Source: Vibrio chagasii (GTDB lineage Bacteria; Pseudomonadota; Gammaproteobacteria; Enterobacterales; Vibrionaceae). Taken from it: a stretch of 64,000 bases of DNA. Under the pieces are notes generated by a model. That model was not told the DNA's origin, did not search any database, and saw only the letters and a program-made list of their open reading frames with translations. The stretch covers positions 1,364,001 through 1,428,000 of the forward strand of contig NZ_AP025466.1 in assembly GCF_024347355.1 (NCBI RefSeq), in the 5' to 3' direction. Within the stretch, counting starts at the first letter, position 1; each line of letters opens with the position of its first letter. Positions 43,562 to 52,968 of this stretch are shown here, piece after piece. Position numbers and translations under genes: made by a program.

Positions 43562-44759
43562 ATGGAATCACTTTCACTCGCACAAGCGAAAAAAATTGTA
43601 CTGCTATCGCAAAAGCTACCGCCTAAAAAGCTGCCACCCAAAAAGAAACGTAATGGGGGCGCTTTGGCGAGCACGCTGTCTGCGATTGAAAACCTTGGCT
43701 ATTTGCAAATTGATACGATCTCTGTGATTCAAAGAGCCCACCATCATACGCTGTGGAATCGTAATCCAGATTACCAACTTAGCCATCTTGATAAGTTGTT
43801 AGAGCGTCGTGAGGTACTTGAGTATTGGTCGCATGCTGCTGCGTATTTACCCATGCGAGATTACCGTTTCAGTTTGCATCGAAAAAATGCGTTCGCAAGC
43901 GGTAAGCTGAAGCATTGGTATAAAAAAGACGAGGCACTCATGGCTCATGTTCTCAAACGTATTGAGAACGAAGGGCCATTAATGGCGAAAGACTTTGAAG
44001 GCGATAGACCAAACCCCGGCGGATGGGGCGGTAAACCTGCCAAACAGGCCCTAGAAACTTTGTTTATGCAAGGTGACTGAATGGTGCCAAGCCGAGTGAA
44101 CTTTCATAAGGTGTATGACCTAACCGAGCGAGTTGTGCCGAGTGGCATTGATACCTCTGAACCCACAGAACAAGAGTACATTGATTCGTTATTTAGAAGC
44201 GAACGGTGTGGGCATCGCATCGGAGATGAGCTATCTCCTTAAGAACACCAAGCCACTGATACAGAAGACACTCCAACAGATGCTTGAAGACAAGCGAATA
44301 GTGAAAGTGGATGTTCAAGGTGCTGGTTACTACGTGTTGCCTAATGCGTTTGAGCTACTGAATCAGCCACTATCACGAACCAAGTTAAAGGTACTTTCTC
44401 CGTTCGATAATCTGTTGATTCAACGTAAGCGAATGCAATCACTGTTTAACTTTGACTACCTTCTCGAGTGCTATGTTCCTGAAGCCAAGCGCCAGTTTGG
44501 TTATTTCAGTTTGCCGATTCTATGGCAAGGAGAGCTGGTGGCGCGAATGGATTGCAAGGTCGACAGAAAGAGCCGTTTACTCAATATTCGTAACTTGGTT
44601 GTGGAAGATAGAATCAAAAACCATGAGTCGTTGATTCATGCCTTATCTGATGAGCTTAAACACTTCATGGTGTTCAACCAATGTGATGAGATGGTCGTTC
44701 ACAATACTACGCCTTCTGGCCTTGGCAGTTACTTGATGAGTCATTGGCAAACGCTTTAA
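43562..44759 (+). pseudogene. YcaQ-like winged-helix protein, broken by a stop and a frameshift
   Basis: The gene belongs to the winged-helix DNA-binding family that includes the crosslink glycosylase YcaQ (SLAQAKKIVLLSQKLP, LGYLQIDTISVIQRAHHHTLWNR, EYWSHAAAYLPMRDY). After GDW-like position FMQGD an in-frame TGA (44078-44080) is followed by continuing family sequence (MVPSRVNFHKVYDLTERVVP). Near 44180 the frame shifts, and the rest (RYLEANGVGIASEMSYLL to LMSHWQTL) is in another frame to 44759. Two independent lesions make a real pseudogene more likely than one sequencing error. GGAG precedes ATG 43562. Confidence 0.85.
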
Positions 44760-44822
44760 CCTTCATCGTTGGTTCAAAGCCATTAGTAACGCAGCCCACC
44801 TTAGTTACTTAAATCACTCTAG

Positions 44823-45761
44823 TTATTTAGAAAGCTCGGCTAACAAGAACTCGACAAAGGTTCTGTTTTTCAAAGACAGTTGCTTGGTTTTGTAGAGCAA
44901 GTGAATCGGCTTAGGCAAAGGTGCCATACCGGGTAGGATCTCCAGTAAAGCACCACGTTCAATCTCTTCTGCGACTAAGATAGTTGGCTGTAACAACACA
45001 CCTACGCCTTGTAGGGCGGCATATCGCAACACATCTCCATTGTTCGACATCAAACGCACTTGGCCTTTATTCCCCGAGCTATGCGCCGCTTGGTGGTTCT
45101 TAGGGGCTAGGAGTTGCGGCTCACTGTTTTGGGTATTGCGTAGTTGGGGTTCGCGACCATTCACATCACGACGGCTGCTGTAACTAAATCCAAGCGATGG
45201 GTGCTGTGCGAGATCTTCTAATACACGAATCTCTGCATGTTGGTTTAGGTATTCAGGCGCTGCGCAGTAACACATCTCGTAATCACCTAAATATCTGGCG
45301 ACTAAACTGGAGTCAGACAGGTCACCGATTCGCACAATCAAATCAATATCGGAGGAATAAGGATCAACAAGATCGTTGTTCAGCACGAGCTCGACATTAA
45401 TCGTCGGATTATTGGCAAGGAACTTCGCCACTATCGGGGCAAGCACCTTGTTCCCATAGGTGACTGGGCAGTTTATTTTGACCGTGCCTTGAGGCTGGTT
45501 TTCTAAGGTTTGAATTAGATTTTCAGCATTACTGATGTCTTCCAGAATTCGTTTACATTCTCGATAGTAGAGCTGCCCTGAATCGGTTAAAGACTGCTTA
45601 CGCGTAGTACGATGAATCAGTTGAGAGTTGAGGCTCGCTTCAAGGTGATGGACATGTTTACTGATCATGGTCGCCGACAGGTTGAAGTGGTTGGCGGCGC
45701 TGCGAAAGCTGCCTTGTTCCACTACGTAAACGAAGACTTTCATGCTAGTTAACTTATCCAT
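44823..45761 (-). CDS. LysR-family regulator
   Basis: A 312-residue LysR protein of the AphB/DsdC-like type: MDKLTSMKVFVYVVEQGSFRSAANHFNLSATMISKHVHHLE. The effector domain carries an unusually long polar insertion (about residues 198-235: REPQLRNTQNSEPQLLAPKN and following) before VRLMSNNGDVLRYAALQGVGV. It is divergent from the monooxygenase/oxidoreductase pair and probably controls it. Confidence 0.86.
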   Translation of the reverse strand: MDKLTSMKVFVYVVEQGSFRSAANHFNLSATMISKHVHHLEASLNSQLIHRTTRKQSLTDSGQLYYRECKRILEDISNAENLIQTLENQPQGTVKINCPVTYGNKVLAPIVAKFLANNPTINVELVLNNDLVDPYSSDIDLIVRIGDLSDSSLVARYLGDYEMCYCAAPEYLNQHAEIRVLEDLAQHPSLGFSYSSRRDVNGREPQLRNTQNSEPQLLAPKNHQAAHSSGNKGQVRLMSNNGDVLRYAALQGVGVLLQPTILVAEEIERGALLEILPGMAPLPKPIHLLYKTKQLSLKNRTFVEFLLAELSK

Positions 45762-45867
45762 TAAACACTCTTGGTTGATAAATAATAAACAAAAGGTGAG
45801 TTTATCAATTATTAGGGGTTAATTATATTAATGGCAAACCAATAGTTGACCAAAATAAGAGCGTGAA

Positions 45868-46170
45868 ATGCCTCAAACAAACGAAACTATCTTTGTTACT
45901 GCCGAACTTAAGATTAAAACCAATATTGAACGTGAGGCTGCGATTGAAGCCATCGAACAGTTTTGTCTAGATATGCAGAGCGAATCAGGCTGTCTACAAG
46001 CGATTGCAACCTATGACCAAAACCAAAGCGACCGAGTGATCTTGCTTGAGCAATACGCTGACCGTGAAGCCATTAACCAGCACTTTGGAATGCCTCATAC
46101 CCAAGCGTTTATCGAGCGTGATATAACAGAGCTAGTACAAGCATTTGAAACTCATAAGAAGGAGATCTAA
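45868..46170 (+). CDS. ABM-type putative monooxygenase
   Basis: A 100-residue ferredoxin-like protein of the antibiotic-biosynthesis-monooxygenase superfamily: AELKIKTNIEREAAIEAIEQFCLDMQSESGCLQAIATYD, then ILLEQYADREAINQHFGMPHTQAFI. It lies three bases before an oxidoreductase gene, forming a two-gene operon divergent from a LysR regulator. The substrate is unknown. Confidence 0.82.
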   Translation: MPQTNETIFVTAELKIKTNIEREAAIEAIEQFCLDMQSESGCLQAIATYDQNQSDRVILLEQYADREAINQHFGMPHTQAFIERDITELVQAFETHKKEI

Positions 46171-46173
46171 GCA

Positions 46174-47148
46174 ATGAAATGGGGAATCTTAGGAACCAGC
46201 TTTATCTCAGGCGTTATGGCCGATGCGATTAAAGGCGATGCTCAAAGCGAGCTTTATGCCGTTGCAGGACGCACAGAGAAAACACTCAATGAGTTTGCTG
46301 CCCAATACCAACCAACACGAACTCTCAATAGCTATGAAGCTCTGATTGAAGATGAGTCGGTCGACATTCTCTACATCGCGCTACCTAACCACGTTCACCA
46401 CGAATACGTGATTAAAGCCGCTCAAAAAGGCAAAGCAATTCTGTGTGAAAAGTCGTTATCGGTTGATATGGAAAAAACCGAACAAGCTCTGCAAGCGGTG
46501 AAAGAAGCGGGCGTATTTTTCGCAGAAGGTCTGATGTACTTGAATCATCCATTGATCGCCAAGCTTCATCAAGAATTAGCTACAGGTGAGATCGGTGAAG
46601 TACGCTCTATTCAAGGCTCATACGTTGCGGCGATTGACCAGTTTGTGAACCCTGCGAGTAAAGGCGCGTTATACAACCTTGGCTGTTACCCAGTGTCGCT
46701 GATTCATTCTATCGCGCAGCAACAATTTGGTGAGACAGTGTTTGATGACGTGAAGATCGCGGCAATTGGCCGACGTGGTCAAGATGGTAATATCTGCGAG
46801 TCGTCTGCGATGATGCGTTTCAATGATCACTTCACTGCACAAATCCATACTGCAGAAGACCACGGCTTAAAGCATGGTTTTACGATTTTAGGCAGTAAAG
46901 GCTGTATCATTCTCGATACCAACCCATGGCTACCGACCGAAGACAACACATTTACAGTTGAGATCTATGAAACATCGAAACGTGAAGTGAAAGTCGAAGC
47001 GCAAGGCGATGGCTTCCATTACCAAGTGCGTAATATCCGCCAAGCGGTTGAGCAAGGCGACACACAACTTGTAGCACCCATGGCTACTCACCAAGATTCA
47101 CGCGTAATCATGAAGTTACTGACTGATTGGGAACAAGCGGCGAGCTAG
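46174..47148 (+). CDS. Gfo/Idh/MocA-family oxidoreductase
   Basis: A 324-residue NAD(P)-dependent dehydrogenase. The Rossmann start is KWGILGTSFISGVMADAI, with the family motif LCEKSLSVD (the EKP-like lysine) and GALYNLGCYPVSLIHSI carrying a further catalytic-type region. It would act on a sugar, inositol or similar polyol. AAGGAG precedes the start. Transcribed with the ABM gene. Confidence 0.9.
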   Translation: MKWGILGTSFISGVMADAIKGDAQSELYAVAGRTEKTLNEFAAQYQPTRTLNSYEALIEDESVDILYIALPNHVHHEYVIKAAQKGKAILCEKSLSVDMEKTEQALQAVKEAGVFFAEGLMYLNHPLIAKLHQELATGEIGEVRSIQGSYVAAIDQFVNPASKGALYNLGCYPVSLIHSIAQQQFGETVFDDVKIAAIGRRGQDGNICESSAMMRFNDHFTAQIHTAEDHGLKHGFTILGSKGCIILDTNPWLPTEDNTFTVEIYETSKREVKVEAQGDGFHYQVRNIRQAVEQGDTQLVAPMATHQDSRVIMKLLTDWEQAAS

Positions 47149-47172
47149 TTTCTTTGCCAAGTCCGGTATACG

Positions 47173-47211
47173 CCTCATACTTGGTAGCCTCGTAAGCTAT
47201 CAAGCATGAGG
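47173..47211 (+). terminator. Probable terminator of the oxidoreductase operon
   Basis: CCTCATAC-TTGGTAGC folds back on GCTATCAAGCATGAGG with a few mismatches; the following T-run is weak. Confidence 0.55.
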
Positions 47212-47347
47212 TGTTTCTCTAATCCCTCTAGCCCATGATCCTCCATAAATACTTTGCATTTGAAACGGCCACAGTGTCCAATATCGGTTAAGACTACATT
47301 GACCAAAAAACCTTATATTTTAAGGTGTTAAATAGGGACCTTGCTTT

Positions 47348-47686
47348 ATGCGTAAATCAGACAAGAAGATCGAAAATCGAATTAGAGACGTGCTAACTGA
47401 CGTGTGTGAAGATACGTTGAAAGGCTACAATGGTTTTCTTTGGGTGACTCATACGGTCAATTTTTCTTCCTTTCCACAAAGCTTAAAAATCGTTTGTGTG
47501 TTCGATAGCAATCAAGATAGAACGAATTTCTTAGAGGTTGGTGGTCAACAGCAGGTGGCTTCCGTTATTCAAAGTGCATTCAATCAGGTTGGGATTAAGC
47601 TGAAGAGCATTGATAAGCACCTAAGCTTCGATACACAAGAAAATTGCGACCGTGACCACCAAGGTAAGTGGAATTTGAGGCTGTAA
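47348..47686 (+). CDS. Conserved hypothetical protein
   Basis: A 112-residue soluble protein (MRKSDKKIENRIRDVLTDVCEDTLKGYNGFLWVTHTVNF... LKIVCVFDSNQDR... GIKLKSIDKHLSFDTQE). Similar gammaproteobacterial proteins are sometimes labelled Fis-family regulators, but no Fis helix-turn-helix is visible. The function is unknown. Single gene. Confidence 0.75.
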   Translation: MRKSDKKIENRIRDVLTDVCEDTLKGYNGFLWVTHTVNFSSFPQSLKIVCVFDSNQDRTNFLEVGGQQQVASVIQSAFNQVGIKLKSIDKHLSFDTQENCDRDHQGKWNLRL

Positions 47687-48066
47687 TTCTCCCCCCTGAA
47701 ACATCTTGGTATTTGAGCAAGGGTACCGGATTTTGGTGGTGTTGCTTCGGAAACACCATAATCTCTTTCTATCCCCCAATTCTCATTTTGAGAATAAATG
47801 CCCTTCAATTTTCACTATCTGTGAAAGTTACCTTACGAGAAAAATTAAGATTATAAGTTTTTAGTTTTCCTTGTAACGCGCTGAGTTTGAATATCTATTT
47901 ATATGGACTGCTGGCAGGTAACTGGCTTTCAGGCGGAGCACCCTTGATCAATACTTATATCTAACCAATACTTTTTCTTATTTTGATTCCTAAATTGACA
48001 CGTAAGTTGGCTGACTTTTCGTCTCGTTATATGAGTTACGACAGTATCGATTAGGAAGTTTTGATA
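47687..48066. other. Intergenic region before the secreted protein gene
   Basis: No gene is seen. The stretch near 47905-47945 (GCTGGCAGG, ACTGGCTTTC, GGCGGAGC) is more GC-rich than its surroundings and could be a leader RNA, but it matches no riboswitch I know. AGGAAG at 48053-48058 is the ribosome site of the next gene. Confidence 0.4.
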
Positions 48067-50298
48067 ATGAAAACCTACATTCTCTGGGTACTAGCACTCA
48101 TTTCATCATACTTGGTTGCTAGTCACTCGTTTGCCGTTGGTACAGCGGTAGTATTACCTGGGCAACATGAGCCCGGCACTGCTCTCGACGGTTCCCCTTT
48201 ATCTGCGGATGATGTTATTGATTGGGAGATCGCCAACAGCGACATTGTATTCGGCGCTTATTCAGACATTGCTGACAACCAACACGCTATAACCATTGGC
48301 TATATGTATAACCAAGCAATGGCGGTGAATTCGGGTTGGTTGGAAAACGATCTTCGCAATCAAGCCGAGTTGGATGGCATTAACTTCGAAGACTATTTCC
48401 TTCACTTTTCCGAAGATACAGTTATCGCCGAAGTTGACAAAACGCACGGTGAAAACACACTGTTAAATCGAAAACCCGTAATTGTTGGGTATACAGCCAG
48501 TGAGGATCACGCGGGATTTTGGCTTTACCAACAACCACCTTGGGATGCAGATGTATTTGAGAATTTCGAAAGCGGTGGGGCGCTTTATATCTACCATGCG
48601 GAGCCGTTTGATCGTTTAACCTTCAAGTTTTCTCAGTTCGCTACGGGTGGAGAGTTTTGGATTGAATACCCGGCTGCCGTTGATTCTCATGGGATGGTGT
48701 CTCAGTGGGAGAGGCTTGAGAGTAAGAAAGATAGAACTCTCAACATGACCAAAAACCAGTCTGTGATTTGGAACCCACCAAGTGATTGGATGAGAGCGGC
48801 GACACATGATGGCAGTGGCGCAAGCTATGGTGGTGGGCAGTATTTTGGTTCAACTTTTGTAAGAGATGGCGGACGCTTTTATGTTGTTAGAGTTCGTTGG
48901 CAGGGGGATAACCCACAAGACCGCCCGCGTTTAAAAGATGTGAAGCTAAAAAACAGTTTTCCGACGGTGAAACTGAATGATGCAACCACAGTCACGCCAG
49001 ACGGAAGTGCTATCAGCCAATGGCGTAAAATCCGTGGTTTTGATGTTGCTGCAGACCTCAATGGTGATAACTACTTGTCACAAAGCGAGTACCGTAATCG
49101 CACAAATAAAAACGCCACCGCTCGCTTTCGTTGGGAATCGATAGTCATTCCATTTGGTCGAATGTGGAGTGCTGATTCCTCTTGGGCGCTAACGAATATG
49201 GCTAATTTGGACTACCTGTCGGCAATACATGGCTATTACCAACAAAGTTGGGGTGAACAAGGCCTGAATGGTACTTACAACGATGATACCAATAAGTTGA
49301 TCGGCGCTAATCAATTCTTTGTTTACTCAGGTGGGCATGTTCAGGAGCTTGGTGCTGTCGCTGGCTCAAGTGAAGCGGATGAGCTCTATAAACTGCAATT
49401 TTCAGAGTTCCTGAAAAACCTATCATTGCTGGATAGTGCTTCGTTGATTGGATTGAATATAGGAACGGCAAATTTGCTAGGAAGAAACGGTCAGTCTCAC
49501 TTGCGCGAAGCCGGATCACTATATCTCAGAGAGCACTATATCTTCCCTTCTACCGGCTTTAGCGGTTACTCAGGAATATCAAAACACTGGGATAACTCTG
49601 CACTCGCTTATGCTGAGCAAGGCGTTATTTTTCAGGCAACTACGCGCTACGGACGTGTTCATCACTACGGGAATAGTGAGCAAAACTGGAAGCAAGATCA
49701 GTACTCCGCTTTAGCGATTTACCATCTGAGTTGCCACCCTCACTATAGCTATTTTAACCAATGGAATAATGGTTATGTTTATGGGAGCGGCAATACCACA
49801 TCAGATAACTTTTGGCGGAGTGGTATACCTAAGAATTTGGCGTATCAGCCAAGCTCGCTTTTGGCTGTTGAGCTAGGTGAGCCTGCGAACCAAATTCCAC
49901 AAGGCTTTGACGCCATCCCTTTTATGCTCTCGACAAATACGCCTGTGCCCGCCGATTACACCATAGTCGGTTATGCATCGATGAACGAGATGGTGCACCA
50001 AGACTTACCTGATGGTATGACGCATGTATTGCCGACGTTTACCTATTTTATTTACCAATCTGAAGAGCAAGTGGTTGCTGGTGGACCAGAAGATATGGTG
50101 TTAGCGAGAGAGTTTGATCATGGGCGAGTGCTGTATCGCACCGATTTCCACGGCAAGAGCGCAAGCTTTTATGAGACAGAGAAACTGACGATTACATTGG
50201 ATGTTCCGATGAAGCCAGTCGATGCAGATGGCAACATTGGTGAATATGTTAATCAGATAGAAATTGGCGGGTATGAAGGGGTGTTTCTACTTTACTAG
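48067..50298 (+). CDS. Large secreted protein of unknown function
   Basis: About 743 residues from ATG 48067, chosen over TTG 48061 because AGGAAG is well spaced. A signal peptide (MKTYILWVLALISSYLVASHSFA) is followed by VGTAVVLPGQHEPG. The mature protein is rich in Trp, Tyr, Asn, Asp and Gly, as in carbohydrate-active or adhesive proteins. One calcium-loop-like motif (DLNGDNYLSQSEY, like EF-hand/dockerin) lies near residue 333. Segments such as WYRR-free IPFGRMWSADSSWAL and REHYIFPSTGFSGYSG do not match a family I know. It is flanked by hypothetical genes and terminates at a hairpin. A polysaccharide-related role is only a guess. Confidence 0.75.
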   Translation: MKTYILWVLALISSYLVASHSFAVGTAVVLPGQHEPGTALDGSPLSADDVIDWEIANSDIVFGAYSDIADNQHAITIGYMYNQAMAVNSGWLENDLRNQAELDGINFEDYFLHFSEDTVIAEVDKTHGENTLLNRKPVIVGYTASEDHAGFWLYQQPPWDADVFENFESGGALYIYHAEPFDRLTFKFSQFATGGEFWIEYPAAVDSHGMVSQWERLESKKDRTLNMTKNQSVIWNPPSDWMRAATHDGSGASYGGGQYFGSTFVRDGGRFYVVRVRWQGDNPQDRPRLKDVKLKNSFPTVKLNDATTVTPDGSAISQWRKIRGFDVAADLNGDNYLSQSEYRNRTNKNATARFRWESIVIPFGRMWSADSSWALTNMANLDYLSAIHGYYQQSWGEQGLNGTYNDDTNKLIGANQFFVYSGGHVQELGAVAGSSEADELYKLQFSEFLKNLSLLDSASLIGLNIGTANLLGRNGQSHLREAGSLYLREHYIFPSTGFSGYSGISKHWDNSALAYAEQGVIFQATTRYGRVHHYGNSEQNWKQDQYSALAIYHLSCHPHYSYFNQWNNGYVYGSGNTTSDNFWRSGIPKNLAYQPSSLLAVELGEPANQIPQGFDAIPFMLSTNTPVPADYTIVGYASMNEMVHQDLPDGMTHVLPTFTYFIYQSEEQVVAGGPEDMVLAREFDHGRVLYRTDFHGKSASFYETEKLTITLDVPMKPVDADGNIGEYVNQIEIGGYEGVFLLY

Positions 50299-50329
50299 CC
50301 TGAAACTTGAGGTGCTTTAAGTTGTTTGT

Positions 50330-50352
50330 CGGGCTTCTATTTTGGAAGCCCG
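50330..50352. terminator. Hairpin between convergent genes
   Basis: CGGGCTTC (50330-50337) pairs with GAAGCCCG (50345-50352). T-runs on either side are short. Confidence 0.7.
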
Positions 50353-50370
50353 CTCTTTGCCAACATTGAA

Positions 50371-50832
50371 TTAGGCTCTTGAAATCAGCTTGTTGTTTTT
50401 ACACTGTTTGAACTCTTTAGCGATCCATGGCTTTTCATTCAAGCCATTGTCAATTAGGGCGAATAGGTAACCATCAACCTTGCTTGAAGCCGCTGGGTAT
50501 TCTTGAAATACGTGCTTAGGGTAACCGGGATACTCGGCCTCATATTCACTGTCCAGTTGCTTGCCCTGTTCTCGCCATTTAACGAATAGCTCTGAAGAAG
50601 AGGTTGGGTTCTTGTATTGACCTAGAATCCGTTGGTGATGAACCAATGCTACTTTAGCGCAGTGATTAGTTTGAACGACTTTCTGTATTAACTCAGCTTG
50701 TGTTTCGCTCATTGTCTTCGCGAGTGCGTTTTCTTGTTCGATGCGCGCTATTCGCTCACCAAAGGTTTCAGCGTGTGCAGAAAAGACAACAGAAATGGGT
50801 AAAACTAATGCTAAAAGGCGCTTGCAGAACAT
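50371..50832 (-). CDS. Secreted/periplasmic hypothetical protein
   Basis: A 153-residue protein with a signal peptide (KRLLALVLPISVVFSAHA before ETFGER). The mature part is helical and charged (RIARIEQENALAKTMSETQAELI) and has two cysteines (NHCAKVAL near the middle, KQCKNNK near the end) that may form a disulfide. No family recognised. It is convergent with the large secreted protein gene. Confidence 0.7.
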   Translation of the reverse strand: MFCKRLLALVLPISVVFSAHAETFGERIARIEQENALAKTMSETQAELIQKVVQTNHCAKVALVHHQRILGQYKNPTSSSELFVKWREQGKQLDSEYEAEYPGYPKHVFQEYPAASSKVDGYLFALIDNGLNEKPWIAKEFKQCKNNKLISRA

Positions 50833-50940
50833 AACCTAACTCATTTAATGGATTCGTGACTATTATGCCGTTGAGTAACAATATTATTAACGAATAAAGG
50901 GACTTAATTGTAAGAATTATTTTTATCGAGTGGATTAATA

Positions 50941-50992
50941 AATGCTTTCTCGAGGGAAGCATTCAGGCTCTGAATGGCAATGCGTGAGCCTG
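50941..50992 (-). terminator. Two adjacent hairpins downstream of the DeoR gene
   Basis: AATGCTT/AAGCATT (50941-50963) and CAGGCTC/GAGCCTG (50964-50992) lie just past the regulator's stop. Neither has a clear T-run, so termination is uncertain. Confidence 0.45.
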
Positions 50993-51012
50993 AACTTTTG
51001 TGGCAATATTCG

Positions 51013-51771
51013 TTATGAGTTAATGACTTTGATCCCTTTGTCTTGTAGCTCATCGATGACGCTTTTAGGTAGGTTAATATCAGTAATTACGCCATTAAGC
51101 GCACCCATATCTAAAGCGTGGAAGCTGGCAATACGTCCGTATTTGGTTGAATCTGAAATAAGATAATTAGTGTGGGCTGCTTGAACAATGGCTTGTTTAA
51201 CTAATACCTTATTTTCACAAGGCGTTGAGAGTCCCTTTAGATTCCAAGATGAAGAAGAGATAAACGCGATGTCGATATTCATGCCTGCCAAGAACTCAGC
51301 TACCTTACCGCCGATGCTGGACTGATTTTCTCGATCAATCTTGCCACCAGTATGGTAGATCTTCGACTGAGTGTTGTTCATCAGGTAAGCTGCAATTGCA
51401 AAATCATTGGTGATAATCAACAGGTCGTTTCTTCCAGCAAGATGGTGGGCGATTTCTAGTGAAGTTGTGCCTGCATCCAGATAAATAGTAGAGAATTCCG
51501 GCACAAGCTGTGCGGCAAGTAGGCCGATTTGAGCCTTCTCATCAGCTTGTTGCTCTACCTTTATGTCGTGTGACAATTCGCTGTGAAGTGCTTTGGTGAG
51601 TTGCACACCACCGGAAACAGAAATGACTTTTCCTGATGTTTCTAACTTCACGATATCTCGACGAATAGTCATATGAGATACCTCTAGGTGCTCTACGAGC
51701 TCAGAAATACTGATCACTTCTTGGTGTGATAGCAGGGATAAAATGGTTCTCTGACGTTCAGCTGGGATCAT
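51013..51771 (-). CDS. DeoR-family regulator of the threonate operon (YgbI-like)
   Basis: A 252-residue DeoR protein: MIPAERQRTILSLLSHQEV, helix-turn-helix ISISELVEHLEVSHMTIRRDIVKLE, and sensing domain STIYLDAGTTSLEIAHHLAG. It is divergent from ltnD-otnKCI, matching the ygbI-ygbJKLMN order of other gammaproteobacteria. A 13-base inverted repeat in the shared gap is a candidate operator. The ligand is probably a tetronate pathway intermediate. Confidence 0.88.
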   Translation of the reverse strand: MIPAERQRTILSLLSHQEVISISELVEHLEVSHMTIRRDIVKLETSGKVISVSGGVQLTKALHSELSHDIKVEQQADEKAQIGLLAAQLVPEFSTIYLDAGTTSLEIAHHLAGRNDLLIITNDFAIAAYLMNNTQSKIYHTGGKIDRENQSSIGGKVAEFLAGMNIDIAFISSSSWNLKGLSTPCENKVLVKQAIVQAAHTNYLISDSTKYGRIASFHALDMGALNGVITDINLPKSVIDELQDKGIKVINS

Positions 51772-51928
51772 GTTCTTTCTTCTATATTCTTATTTTTCAT
51801 CATCCTATCAATCTTTCTCTATTTTGTGAATATCTGTGAATATCTGTTGTGAATGAGTTATTAAAACTGCGATAGCGAACAAAAATGCCCCTAATGAATG
51901 CCTAGAAAGGGGTAAATTACTTCTTGGT

Positions 51929-52012
51929 GTTAATTTTTGTTAAAAGTGTGACTTATCACTAAGTCGCACTCGGTTGTTTCACATATAATCACAAACATAA
52001 ACAAAAATTAAC
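51929..52012. promoter_or_regulatory. Inverted repeat, probable DeoR operator pair
   Basis: GTTAATTTTTGTT (51929-51941) is the exact complement of AACAAAAATTAAC (52000-52012). They flank the presumed ltnD promoter, so a looped repressor could bind both. TGTGAATATC is also repeated in tandem at 51825-51844. Confidence 0.65.
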
Positions 52013-52051
52013 AAATCTAGAATTCAATAATTACGTGAAAGGCATCTTGTT

Positions 52052-52966
52052 ATGAATGAAGTTCAATCTGTTGGTGTTATCGGTTTAGGTTCAATGGGCA
52101 TGGGCGCAGCTAAGTCATGTGTGCGTGCAGGGCTTGATGTATATGGTTTCGACCTGAATCCACAAACGCTTGAAACTTTGGGTGAATATGGCGCTAAAGC
52201 GGTATCAACAAGTGCGCTTGAGTTTGCAGACAAACTCGATTCTGTTTTGGTACTGGTTGTGAATGCGGCTCAAGTTAACACCGTACTTTTTAAAACAGGC
52301 TTAGCGGCAGCACTAAAACCTAATACGCCAGTTATGGTCTCAGCAACAATTTCAGCGGAAGACGCAAAGCAGATCGAAGCTCAGCTATCTGAGTATGATC
52401 TTGTGATGCTTGACGCACCTGTTTCAGGTGGTGCGGTAAAAGCAGAAGCAGGTGAAATGACTATCATGGCTTCAGGTGCGATTACTACATTCGAGGCATT
52501 GGCTCCTGTACTCGATGCGACGGCGGCAAAAGTTTACAACATCGGTGAAGCTATTGGCCTTGGTGCGACGGTAAAGATCATCCACCAATTACTTGCAGGT
52601 GTTCACATTGCTGCAGGCGCTGAAGCAATGGCATTAGCAGCTCGCGCGAATATCCCTCTCGATCTGATGTATGACGTTGTGACTAACGCAGCGGGTAACT
52701 CGTGGATGTTCGAGAATCGCATGAAGCACGTTGTTGATGGTGATTACTCTCCAAAATCTATGGTCGATATCTTCGTAAAAGACTTGAAATTGGTATCGGA
52801 TACCGCTCAAGACCTAAAATTCTCGCTTCCACTATCAAGTGCAGCACTGAATATGTTTGTAAGTGCGAGTAATGCTGGCTTTGGTCAAGAAGACGATAGC
52901 GCAGTAATCAAAGTGTTCCAAGGCATTGACCTACCGGGTGTTAACACACCAAAAGTGGAGAAGTAA
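52052..52966 (+). CDS. ltnD: L-threonate dehydrogenase
   Basis: A 304-residue member of the beta-hydroxyacid dehydrogenase family. NAD fold VGVIGLGSMGMGAAKSCVRAGLDVYGFD, substrate motif DAPVSGGAVKAEAGEMTIMASG and the catalytic-lysine segment GATVKIIHQLLAGVH are present. In the characterised pathway LtnD oxidises L-threonate to 2-oxo-tetronate. The otnKCI genes follow at once, which supports this role over 3-hydroxyisobutyrate dehydrogenase. First gene of the operon. Confidence 0.92.
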   Translation: MNEVQSVGVIGLGSMGMGAAKSCVRAGLDVYGFDLNPQTLETLGEYGAKAVSTSALEFADKLDSVLVLVVNAAQVNTVLFKTGLAAALKPNTPVMVSATISAEDAKQIEAQLSEYDLVMLDAPVSGGAVKAEAGEMTIMASGAITTFEALAPVLDATAAKVYNIGEAIGLGATVKIIHQLLAGVHIAAGAEAMALAARANIPLDLMYDVVTNAAGNSWMFENRMKHVVDGDYSPKSMVDIFVKDLKLVSDTAQDLKFSLPLSSAALNMFVSASNAGFGQEDDSAVIKVFQGIDLPGVNTPKVEK

Positions 52967-52968
52967 TC

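Noticed and set aside
44078..44080. Selenocysteine or recoded TGA in the YcaQ-like gene
   Set aside because: A second frameshift lesion follows, no Cys/Sec is expected there, and no selenocysteine hairpin is evident.
47880..48060. Riboswitch upstream of the large secreted protein
   Set aside because: A GC-richer patch is present, but I could not match the conserved core of any known class.
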